Assembly (NCBI GenBank): GCA_030062745.1
Contig: CP099846.1
Location: 5,084,001-5,148,000, forward strand
Direction: 5' to 3'
From: Capitulum mitella
Taxonomy: Eukaryota > Arthropoda > Thecostraca > Pollicipedomorpha > Pollicipedidae
DNA length: 64,000 nt
The translations under genes and the position numbers were made by a program. Positions 26,141 through 36,480 of the stretch are shown here, piece by piece. Numbering within the stretch: the first letter of the stretch is position 1; each line of letters starts with the position of its first letter. Under the pieces are notes generated by a model that was given only the letters and a program-made list of their open reading frames with translations, searched no databases and had not been told where the DNA came from.

Positions 26141-27436
26141 TCGAAACCCTCGGCGGGCGAACGCGCACCAAAGGAACCGACTGACGTTCAGTGACCTCTG
26201 TGACAGATTCCTTAATCTGAGTACAAAGAGATTTGGGTAAAGATCTTTCAGACGTGCAATGAAAATTTAGAGTACTATTTTACGATCAAAGTAAAATGTA
26301 AATAGGTGAAACTGATTCAACGGAAATGATACCCAATTTCATCGCGTACCATTTCGCATTTTTTTCAGTACTCTGGGGGGATTTATTGGGAATAACCATA
26401 TTTTGGTACCAGTAACATCATAAAGCCTTCAATGTCACGCAGCTTGCTTGCTCTGATCATTGATCACTGTTTTACATAATACAATACATAGACTGAAATA
26501 TGAACAACCTTTTTTAAGTCTTCGTATATTGGCAGCTCAAAATACAGAATGAGCTAATTTAAACGCATTTTGTCTAAATTTTGTTGCATCCTTGATGATA
26601 TAGAGCTATTGGGTTTTTTGTGCGATATTAATGACTTTATCACGTATGAATAACACAGAAAATCGCAGAAGATTTAGTTTTAAAAATATAGGAATGAGCT
26701 AGAAATCTAGCTATCGACTTTTGCTCTTCCATACCTGAATTTTCCCATTACTTTCAGTGTAAACATGGAAAACAATTGAAGTAATGTCTATTGTGGAAAC
26801 TTTTTCATTATGTTAAAATAACTTATTAAAATTAACATATTGTAATATGTTGTAGAAACTTGAAACTGAGCATACCTGGCCTTCACTGGCTGATCAAATA
26901 ATCTTGCTTTTTTTAATTCGACCCTGGAGCAAATTTTTGTGCTGTTTCTGTTGCTCTAATTAACGCATGTCCTGAAAGTAAAGTGGTATTCTGCCAAATT
27001 TTGGTTTCATCCTATGAAAAACGAAAGTGTCACCTAATAAGTTTTGTCGAAGACTTAGCGTCACAAAGACATAAATGACGTACGAGGTACATTTCTTGGC
27101 GCTTTTTCGAGAGATTTGCGATTACGCCTTGATAAGCTGTTGTTATATAAGTTTAGACCGAGGACCAGTCCCGCTTCCTCCCCGTTAGCTGAGTGAATAT
27201 AGACTCGGAATCGTAATTGCAAGGTCGTGGTTGGGAATTTCGACGGCACCAGCTGTTGATTGGTGACTCGTGTGGTGTGGCTTGGGCTCGGGAAACCTGA
27301 CCCCCAAGCGGTTGTGCGTCTTAACCCAACCAACCTACCAGCCTGATCGTGCCATTAAGTAGCTTAGACAGAAGTTGCATAATACGAGCTAGGCAAAGCA
27401 CGGGGCACATTTGCTTTCCACTGAGCTTGTTGCAAT
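26138..27436. other. Shared 1.3 kb upstream region of HDAC1 and the FASTK gene
   Basis: Divergent intergenic region. Near HDAC1 it is GC-rich with TGACGTTCAGTGACCTCTG (about 26182-26200); the rest is AT-rich. No TATA box stands out, and TSS positions and 5'UTR introns cannot be read. An open frame at 27061-27333 (minus) is not recognised. Confidence 0.5.
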
Positions 27437-29417
27437 ATGTTCAGGAGACAATTGATTAGTTTCAAGCCCTGCATAAGTCAAGTAAGGGGCTTACTGAAGA
27501 AGTCCAGTCAGTTTGGAAACTCAATCATTTTGCTACAGGATGGACTTTTTGTTCAAGAGCTGCCTGTGTTGGTGCGACATACAAGTGACCATTCATTTAT
27601 CATGGGGAGCTTTGATCCAGATTATGGTCAGCTGGTGTCTTCCAACAAAAACAGCCTTAACAAAGCTTCTGGTGGTCCCAAGTCACAGGAAGGGTCAGAA
27701 CATGCAACTGCTGTGATTTCCCAAGATGAAAAGGAATTTGTAGAGGCTCTCAACAGGACAGAAAGAGTGTGGCATATTTATTCACTTCTTGAAACTGCCA
27801 CTACTGATGGAGTCACACCTGCAGTTGCCCTACATGCTCTCATTAGAATTGCTCATTTAGAGAGCAGAGAAGAGGAGGCAGAGGCAGAGAAAATGTTTTC
27901 AAGACAAGCAATGGTTCAGAAGCTGATGAAGACAATTGTTGATGGAAATGATGATGAAGTTTTGGTCAACACATTCATGTTTATGAAGGATCTGAAAACC
28001 TTTGGGAGTCTGACTGTTCTTTGTGATGAGCTCAAGGCTGTCTGCATTGACAAGGGAGAATCTGGCCAGCTGAGTGTAAAGCAGGTTACTCAGCTCATTA
28101 AGGGACTTGATTCTGCTTGTGGACCTAAGTCTCCCATAGCAGATCAGCTGTGGCAAGGGATCAAGAACAATGCAACCCAAATAGATGAGGAAAATATAGG
28201 AGAAGTTTGCTCAGTTCTCCCACTATTGAAGGAAAGTAGAAAGGTGGTATTTCATGCCGTAATGAATCAGCTACCCAGTTTCTGGTGGAAGCTCTTGCCA
28301 GAGACTGTCTGCATTATAATGGACTCTGTGTACACTGCCCAACTTCAGTCATCTGAACTGTCTCGGATCCTCGCCCGCTGGACATCCCTGGCTCTGCATC
28401 AGCTGCATGAGGAGCACCTGCAGGTCGCGCTGGCCTATTTCGTGTGGACCGGACACTGTGACGACACGCTGGAGCGGGCCGTGGAGCGCTACTGCCGCGC
28501 CCGGGGCCGCTCCGAGCTCCAGCCGGCCACCGTCGCCGCCGTGGCCAGCTTCGCGCTGCGCTTCCGCGTGCGCAGCGACATCCTGTTGGAGACCGTCAGC
28601 GACCACTTCGTGACGCACCAGACGCGTTACGGCGCGGCGGCGGCGCCGCCGGCCGGCCGGCTGGCGGCTGCGCCGGGCGGCGCCGCCCCCGCCGGCCGAC
28701 GTGACGGCTGTCGTGCGCTTGCTCGGCGAGCTCGACTATCAGCCGCGCAACCGGCTCGGCTTCTTCGCCGCCGTCGAGAGCCACCTGAGCGAGCACTTCG
28801 CGGCGTTCGCCCCCGAGGATATGCTGGATATCTGCCTGGCCTGCGTCTACCTGAAGCGCTACCCGCTCAACTTCTTCCGCCAGGTGTTCAACCCTTTCTT
28901 CCTGGAGCGGCTGCCGACGGCCGACGGCGTGGCGCAGCGACTGCGCACCAAGCTGAGCGTGCTGGACTCGGCGCTGACGGCCGAGTGTCCCGGCTACCGT
29001 GGCCCGATGCTGCCACGCGACATGAACGCGCGCAGCCTGCTGCGTGACGCACGCGCCGCGCGGGTGGCGCATGCCCTGGCGCCGCAGCTGCGCGCTGTGC
29101 CCGGCGTCAGCGAGGTGGAGACCGGCCAGCTGCTGTCGCAGCTGCCACTGCACGCGCTGTACGTGCCCGAACTGAGCTGTCGGCGCGCCGACGGGCTTCG
29201 GCTGTGCCTGTTCCTGAACGCACCCGAGCTGTACGAGCGGCGCGGCGCGCGGCCGCTGGGCGCCGTCCGGCTGCGGCGCCGGCAGCTGGCGCGGCTCGGC
29301 CTGGCCGCCGTCGACCTGCCGTTGCGGGAGCTGGCGCAGCTGCTGGTCCACCCGGCGCTGCTGCGGCGACGCCTGGCCGACGCCGTGGCCGAGGCCGAGC
29401 CGGAGCCGGCGACCTGA
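27437..29417 (+). CDS. FAST kinase domain (FASTK/FASTKD) family protein, one frame break
   Basis: FASTK-family proteins are mitochondrial RNA-binding proteins that act in processing and stability of mitochondrial mRNAs. The ATG at 27437 opens MFRRQLISFK, a basic amphipathic start fitting a mitochondrial presequence. One long frame runs to about residue 400 (helical repeats, WHIYSLLETA, ILARWTSLALHQLHEEHLQ, ALYFVW-like helices). After about 28614-28700 the matching frame becomes +1: VVRLLGELDYQPRNRLGFFA, then MLDICLACVYLKRYPLNFF (FAST_1/FAST_2 type) and a C-terminal RAP-like segment, LRRRQLARLGLAAVDLPLRE, ending TGA at 29415-29417. Together about 660 residues, the usual family length. No GT-AG intron fits the switch, so an indel in the GC-rich tract (assembly error or true mutation) is likely. 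Which FASTKD paralogue is not clear. Base composition changes from AT-rich to very GC-rich within the gene near 28350. Confidence 0.85.
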
Positions 29418-31152
29418 GGCAGCGCTCCGGGACAGTGGCTGACGCTCAGGAGGACCCTGAACCGTGTGTCGTCGGCTTCTGGGTGGTGTGGCGCTGGCTC
29501 CCGGGCGGTGTGATGTCGACTCCTGGACCGTGTGACGCCGGTTATGGCGCAGGTGGGGCGGAGGACTACCACCATTGTCCCTTGCTCGCCGCACTGGCGG
29601 TCACACCAAGGCTGTCAAATATTTTGTGATACAAAGATGCCAAGCGTGGCAACTTTTTGTGAAGAGCTTTGTTTTGTGTAAGTCAGCTGTACTGAGGAGT
29701 CTGTGGCGGCGAAGCGCAGTTCAGTAATGTAGCTGTCACTGACGATCACGGGGGGATTATAACGCATGGTGAATTGTGAGCTGTAATGTCAGACTGGAAA
29801 GAAGTGTGTCATAGAACCTTCGTCTCTGTTATATTAATAGAGCAGAATGCAGGCTGCAAGCATTGGAAGCGTATAGAAGACCGAGATTCACGAGTAAATC
29901 TTGGCGTGGTGACAAGCGGAAACACGGACAGTGTCCGTGATACAGTCTTTGAAGAATCATAGACACCCGGCCCTTTTGTGGCTTATTCTTAGGCGTTACA
30001 CGTAAATGGGCCTATACTGTCCAGAGTCACGAACGGCAAGAACGGCAGCACCTTTCGCGCATTGCTGAAAACCAGCGAGCGATGTAAAGTTGTGGGTGGT
30101 AAGCGTACAATGGAAATACCCACTGGGGGGACCTCTCCCCCTCCCCCACATTCGATAACTTTAAATTCGAGTTTCTGAACGTTGACTGGAAAGAATGAAC
30201 CGAAAATCGTGGTTTGCTCCTCCCGGTTTTTGTCAGAAAAGTTGCACTCCTGATACAGATGTGTTTGTCCATACGCCATCACGGTGGGTGGTTCCTGGGA
30301 CGGGACCGGAGCATACCGCCATTGTCACAACAGGTGGTAACAGGAGTGAGACCTGAGCTGTACGTCACTATCACAGTAGGTGTCTACGGGAAAGGGACAA
30401 AAGTCTACCGTCACTATCACAGTAGGTGGTAACAGGAACGGGACCGGATCCCATCGTCACTTTTACAATAGGTGGTGGCAGGGACGGCACCGGGTCCCAC
30501 CGACCGGCGTCGTCATAGACTTGCCTTCGCTGGAACTGCATAGCCTGATAGCAAAATGTTTCCCTTTCTGTCCCACTTGGCGACAATGGCCATGTGAAGA
30601 AACGTAAGAGGTAATTATGAACAGGCGCCAGAAACAACCAAGAGTACCAAGAGCATGGATGTCGATTTCTGTGAATGATTGGGGGGCCGAGCCGAGGGCC
30701 GACAACCTAACCTCCCCCAAATGTGGGCTTCTCAACGGATTTAGCCCTCTTTACTCTGACCAGCGGAAATTTATAAGTTTTTTTGCTACTATTTATCAAA
30801 AGAAAAATTGCATTTTCCACATGTATTCGTGCATATATAGATCGAAGATAGAAAGATAGATAGATACATCGCTTTAGACTTTATTCTTTACTTTCCTCCT
30901 ATCTTTTATCTACTGTGGCCGTTCTTTTCGTTATTATTACTCATTTCCCTTTAAAACCGGCAAAATATATTTGGGGGAGCCCAAACCAACATTGGGTGGC
31001 TCCAAATCAGCATTGGAGTGGGACAGGGCCTTCTAAAAAAATGCAAATAGACACCCTGGTGGAGAGCAGGTCCTTTACGTGATCACCGTTATCATTGCAT
31101 GGCGTGATCGCCATGTTGAACCCATTGCTTTCTAGCAACATCAAAGGCGTTA
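29418..31152. other. Region downstream of the FASTK gene
   Basis: Holds the presumed 3'UTR, a minisatellite at 30280-30500 and AT-rich sequence. No further exon is recognised. Confidence 0.5.
30280..30500 (+). repeat. Minisatellite, about 55-65 bp unit, three to four copies
   Basis: Units contain CACTATCACAGTAGGTG followed by GTAACAGGAACGGGACCGGA and vary in length. They lie about 0.9 kb past the FASTK stop. Confidence 0.75.
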
Positions 31153-32389
31153 TTAACCCGTCCCCGACGGGGGGGGGCAGTTGACTGCCCCCCCTGAGGT
31201 TTTTCTGGGATTGCGAGAGAACGAACAAACACAGAGTCACGAAACTTTTTGTACCTTTCGCTTCATCAATTTTACATCTCGTGTCAAAATTTTGACCTCA
31301 GGTCAGGTCCGGTGCCTGACTTAAGTCAGGTCAAACAGACCTATGTCGAAAAAAGTTTAGCGCCCTCTAACTTTTTCGCAAAACAAGATATCTCAATAAT
31401 ACTTTCAGGTATTAGTGATCGTGATAGATGCAACAAATCTGCTATCTCAGATTTTTCGGAATTTTCCGGGTTATTGACCTAAGGTCAAGCCCATTTTTAA
31501 GACATGTCGTCGTTTTTTTCGGAAATTGACGGAATATTTCATAACATTTTTAGTGTGGAGTGAAGCAGACATCTAGTTATCGTCATTGGATAAAGTATCA
31601 GTGGCTTCCAGCCATTGACCTGAGGTCAGGTCACAAATAACTGTAGTGAGCCAAAATGTACCACCGTCAAAATCGACGATGAATTACTCAGAATGGGTAG
31701 ACAATGGCAGAACTAGCTTGCACAGACATAAACAATACCGGGAACCTGAAAAAGTTTGAAAAAATCCATATTTTGGAAATAAAAAGGGCTCTCGCAAATA
31801 AAGCTCTGCTAGTTGTGTACATTGGTAAATGATGAATTTTTCCAAAATTTAAGCACGAGAAACCATCACAAGAACCACAAAGATCAATAAAATTTACATA
31901 GATCGCCTTTTTTCGCGAAAATAAAGGAACGCTAAAATTAGTCCCCGTCAATTTGGTACCGCATACGGCAGCGACGCACGCCTATAGCTAGCGCAAGAAT
32001 TGCCGTGTCTTTAACTCAACGTTTCGGCGTATATATTGAACAAATCTGGAGGAAATTAGACGTGTATCGGCATCCGGGGACCTTTACTTGTGTGCTGGTG
32101 CCGTTACCTATGCATACCTTACCTATTAGTCACAGCCCTTGAGATTCAGGCCGTTGCTCGGTCTCATGCAGTCGGCTATGAGGAAACATATATAGGGCGT
32201 AAATTGGTCTACATATTATCTAAAACTAAAAATGAGACTAGTTTCGAGCTCTACTCGTCACAAGTTTTCCAACGGTGTGCTTATTTCTATCGTGCGACCA
32301 ACTGTTCGTGAGTTAGAGGGGGGGGCGGCTAAATGCCCCCCCCCCAGTCGGCGATGTTCGAAACGGACCGACGGCCGTGTGCGGGTTAA
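31153..32389 (+). mobile_element. TTAA-flanked MITE-like element, copy 2
   Basis: TTAACCCGTCCCCGACGGG at the left (31153) and GTGTGCGGGTTAA at the right (ending 32389), so both ends show TTAA plus CCC. Collinear with 11855-13073 along 1.2 kb. Contains direct and everted AGGTCA half-sites near 31298-31346, 31478-31492 (TGACCTAAGGTCA) and 31616-31635 (TGACCTGAGGTCAGGTCA). No intact coding frame. Probably a piggyBac-like MITE. Confidence 0.8.
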
Positions 32390-33608
32390 AAAAGAGAATT
32401 ATTTCGACTACCGACGTAAATTGGCACCGCCCAATAACGAAGTCATGCCAGTTGGCCAGATGGCAGGACGAAATCATGCCGAGATATATCTTTTTTCGCA
32501 AAACGGAAAACTCACTATTTACTCAAAACGGATTTAACAATTAACACCAAAATTATGTCTTCCTCTTTTCAAATACCCCAGAAATGCCCCAGAATGGGGT
32601 ATGAACTGGAAATGTATTCCATGCAATATATGCAAAAGGGAAATTGGTACAATCGATGTGGAAAATCGCGAAATTAGACGTGAATTATTGCAGAAACGAC
32701 AACTGATGTTCAAAAGCCTTCTGGTGTATTTTTTCCCACAAAAAAGCAATAACGTTAGGACCCCGCTTTATGATGTGCTGATGTTAAGTTGCCGTATAGA
32801 CCAAAACGCAGTATCCGACCTGCATCTCGCTCCAGATCGTCTGGAAACCAGTGATGAAACTGCAAACTTAAGACAAAGAGACTGTGACGAAGCTTGAGAA
32901 AAATGTCCCGTATGAAGCATGTGCATAGCTCAGAACGTTTGTGATAAACCAAAACCTTGATCGGTTAAATGGCCATTAAGACAGCTTGTGGGATGAAGCC
33001 ACTTCGATTCCTTCTTATTCCAAAAATGCATCTTTTACGATTGTTTGGTACTTACATATTTTGCATACTTTTCGCTACCCAAACGGATATTCATCTGTTT
33101 CAGTGTTTTGCATCCAAGGGAGTTCACACGTCACCGGTGCCAATAATCCTTTTGTTTGCTGTCATTACTGAGCGGTTCAAAAACACCAGTAGGGAAATAG
33201 AAGGGACTAGAAAGAAAGGCTAAAAGTCTGAAAGCAATAACATCACCCCAAAATAGTTATGTTAACGGAAAGGCTTTCAATTTCAGGCTCTCGCATTGCT
33301 AATGCACATGTTCAAAAACTGGGCAATCTTCTCAAGTGAAAACTTCATGGTTCCGTGCCCATCGCTTATGAAGTTACTAGCATTCAGCAATAGCAACGAG
33401 CGGGTTGGCCGGCCTTCCAATTCTGTTTTTTTTCTTCTAGTTGTAATGAACATCACTTGGCCTACGGCCTCGCTCACAACAAATTCAAAAAACAGCCCCG
33501 ATCCCTCTTTTCCAAACGTAGATCTGACCAGGTTCACCTTTACGTGGCAGTGTTTTGAAAATTTCGTCTGAATCGCCTCCGTTACGGTAGCCTCCGCCGT
33601 TCCGTTCC

Positions 33609-33642
33609 GCCGCGCCGCCGCCGCCGCCGCCGCGCCCGGCCA
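33609..33642 (+). repeat. CCG trinucleotide repeat
   Basis: About ten CCG units with one CGC interruption at the edge of a CpG-rich island. Confidence 0.85.
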
Positions 33643-34639
33643 TCCCAGGCCGCCTCCTCCGGCGGTCGTCGCCGTGATTGGCTATCTCGCCGCTGCCAGG
33701 CCGCCTCAGGCGTTGATTTATAGGCTCATCATCCTACAAACGAGTCGTTTCGCGGGCTTTACAGACGTTTTATCGCCCTGCCCCGAGTTTGGCGCCAAAT
33801 CTGAGATTCGGCGCCGCCCGATCGCCTGTGGTAAGCCGCCGAGCGGAGGATTTAATTACGACCATGAATTTTAATGTGCGCCCGCGCTGGGAGCGATAGG
33901 GGAGCAGACACTGGGCTCCGGAAGATCGGTGAGGCTCCCGATGAAACAAATGGGACGTCACAGTGGCAGGCGGTGCCGACTGGGGCCGCTCGAGTCCACC
34001 GTCCTCTGGATTCGTCTCACTCAGTTGGGGCTTTAGACGTCGCGTACTCTTCGCACCGATTTGTGGCGAACGGCGATAAAGCGCTCCTTCGGTGCTGTAG
34101 CGTCACGACGGCGTTGGAACGAGGTGTCGAAGGACATGCGGAGACATAACCGCAGGGAAATCCACATTTCGTTACAGATTCCACTCATTGGACAACTGCA
34201 TGAAAATGTGTTTCTGGCTATACGAACTGTAAAAATGTCCCTACGCTTATGGTTGGCTGGAAACGTTTCTGAAGCTGGAACCGTCAAAGCCATTTTACAA
34301 TAATTTGCATCTTTACAATACGACAAGGCACATACAGATCAAAAGTTGGTAGGGATGAGACCTTCCATTGTCTTATGGCCTGCTCATTATCACTATGTTT
34401 CCATTCATGAGCATCGCGCGTGTCCAGTAGGGGTTGATTTTCCAAAGACTCGTCCAGCCGCCCCAGCCTAGTTTGATTGCAGCGAGCTGCACTCAGGCAC
34501 ACCAGTCCGTCCCGTGCAGTTCAGTTTTACAAAACAGTTTTATCCGCTCCCCGCAGAGACCGTTTCAGTGTGGTCGTGTTCAACGGACGGCCTATCACAG
34601 CACTAACCGCTGCGCCGTGGCCGGGTCGGATATCTACTA

Positions 34640-34890
34640 ACGAGCGGCACCTGACCCGGCGCAGAGCGGCGCCATATGTCGGCGGCCGGGCGGCCACCGG
34701 CGGCCGCGGCCGGCGCAGATGGCCGCCGCACACCATCTGTCGCCGGCCGGCGGCATTGTGAGGCGCCCCCCTCCGCCCGGCGGCGATCACTTCAGGCGCC
34801 CCCGGCCAAATACGCATTGAATGTCGACTAAATAGCGCGGCCATATGGTGGCGGCCGCGGCCGCCGCGCGCCCCGGGCACCTGTTCGCCG
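34640..34890. promoter_or_regulatory. CpG-rich island with E-boxes
   Basis: GC-rich sequence with two CATATG boxes (34673-34678, 34842-34847), CAGATG (34716-34721), CATCTG (34734-34739) and CACCTG sites. CATATG and CAGATG are favoured by Olig/bHLHe22-class factors, and such a gene lies 15 kb away. No coding sequence is recognisable. Enhancer or promoter role is inferred. Confidence 0.3.
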
Positions 34891-35404
34891 CAGGGGACGA
34901 CGGTCTCCCCGTCCGGCGCGCCACCATCGCCGGGCCGCGGCCGACCGGCCCCGGGAGAGGGTGCCGAGAGTCTTGGAAACATCGACCGTGCGTCGACCTC
35001 GTTTTCAAGCATGACATTTACTGCACATCTCAACAACCATATCGGCTTCTCGACACTGGTTTGGTGGATTCTGCAGCAGTAACTCTCCAGTGATGAGTGT
35101 TTGTATGGGCAGGCTGCCTGAAGAAATTCATCCGAGTCAGATAAATACGTCGAGAGGCAAGCACTGCGTGCAAACAAAGACTTTCTCTGGGGAAGCAGTG
35201 GCGGGGCATCCGTGTCAAGTCGACTCAATTTCAACTCTGCGAGACGTCTCTGTCATACCGTTTTGGCCAAGACTGCTGCGAAAAGTCTGTATTCTGTTGA
35301 TTCGACCACACAGCCGACTCAACTAGACTACTACATAACTTTTTTATCCTGCTGATTCGGTTAGAACCGCGACGAAAAGTCTGTATTCTGTCGGACTATG
35401 CTGC

Positions 35405-35753
35405 GAGACGTCTGTATCCGTGCCCTGTGTATGGAGGCCCGTGCCCTGTGTGGAGGCCTGTGCCCTGTGTGGAGGCCTGTGTCCTGTGTGTGCAGACCTG
35501 TCTCCTGTATGTGGAGGCCTGCGTCTTGTGTGTGGAAGTATGCGTGCCGTCTGCGGAGGCCTGTGTTATGCGTATTAAGGCCTGTGTTATGTGTATTAAG
35601 ACCTGTGTGTCGCATGTGGATGCCGGTATTCTGTGTATGCGAGCCTGTGTCCTCTGTGTGTAGGCCTGTGTTCAATGTGTGGGAGCCTGTGTCCTGTGGG
35701 TGTAAGCCTGTCTCCTGTGTGTAGGCTTGTGTCCTGTGTATAGGCCTGTGTCC

Positions 35754-35785
<32 letters not shown>

Positions 35786-36062
35786 AGGCCTGCATCCTGC
35801 GTGTATAAGCCTGTGTCATGTGTGCGTAAGCCTGTGTCCTGTGTATGTTGAGCCTGTGTCCTGTGTGTGGGCATGAGTCCTGTGTGTGTAAGCCTGTGTC
35901 TCGTGTATGTGGAGGCCTGTGTCCTGTGTGTGAAGGCCTTTGTCCTGTGTGTGGGCCTGTGTCCTGTGTGTGCGAGCCTGTGTCCTGTGTGTGGGTCTGT
36001 GTCCTATGTGTTCTGGCATGTTTCCTGTGTGTGGAGGCCTGTGCTCTGTATGTGGAGGGCCC
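35405..36062. repeat. 21-bp-periodic minisatellite (GCCTGTGTCCTGTGTGTGGAG) with TG tract
   Basis: About 30 units of 21 (sometimes 18 or 24) bases. Since most units are multiples of three, several frames on both strands stay open; the minus strand reads as a heptad like TQDTGLH for 286 codons. A pure TG run sits at about 35756-35782. Nothing suggests translation. Confidence 0.9.
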
Positions 36063-36179
36063 TTTCTGGCCCGAATCGGCGCCGGCGGCGGCGCACCAAT
36101 CACCGAGAGTGACGGCCAGTGAGCGCCGCGCAGCGACGGACGGCCGCCGGTGGCGGCAGAGCAGGCCCCCATCCCCGCC

Positions 36180-36480
36180 TAATTGAATGGAGGATCGGCC
36201 GACACGGAGCCGACCGCACACTCATCCGAGCCCGCTCGCCTGGAAGCAAGAGCGCTAATCGGTTTATTATACACCACGGCCGGCCATTAAGGCGGCGCGC
36301 TGCGCGCCGGCGGACGCGCCGCAGTTGTCGCCCGGGGCGCGGCCCATTTCGGGCGAGCGCTCCCCCGGGCCTCGGCGGCCGGGCCGGGACCGCCGCAGAG
36401 CGCCGGCCGACGCTAGGTCGTCGGCTGATTAGGCCGGGCAGCGCGGATCGCGTCCGCGCTGCTCAGCTCAACTCGATGGC
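36180..36480. promoter_or_regulatory. CpG island with homeodomain-type TAAT sites
   Basis: CCTAATTGAATGG, GCTAATCGGTTTATTATACA and GGCCATTAAGG in GC-rich surroundings. Composition and motifs resemble a developmental enhancer or orphan promoter, but no gene is attached to it. Confidence 0.25.

Noticed and set aside
34527-35234. 235-codon minus-strand frame in a CpG island
   Set aside because: No recognisable motif, proline/arginine composition follows GC content, and it contains the E-box island on both strands.
35405-36062. CRISPR-like spacing of repeats
   Set aside because: Units are contiguous minisatellite copies without unique spacers, in a eukaryotic genome.
35361-36221. 286-codon minus-strand frame of histidine/threonine-rich heptads
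   Set aside because: It is the translation of a 21-bp minisatellite; other frames are equally open and no exon signals or flanking unique domain are seen.
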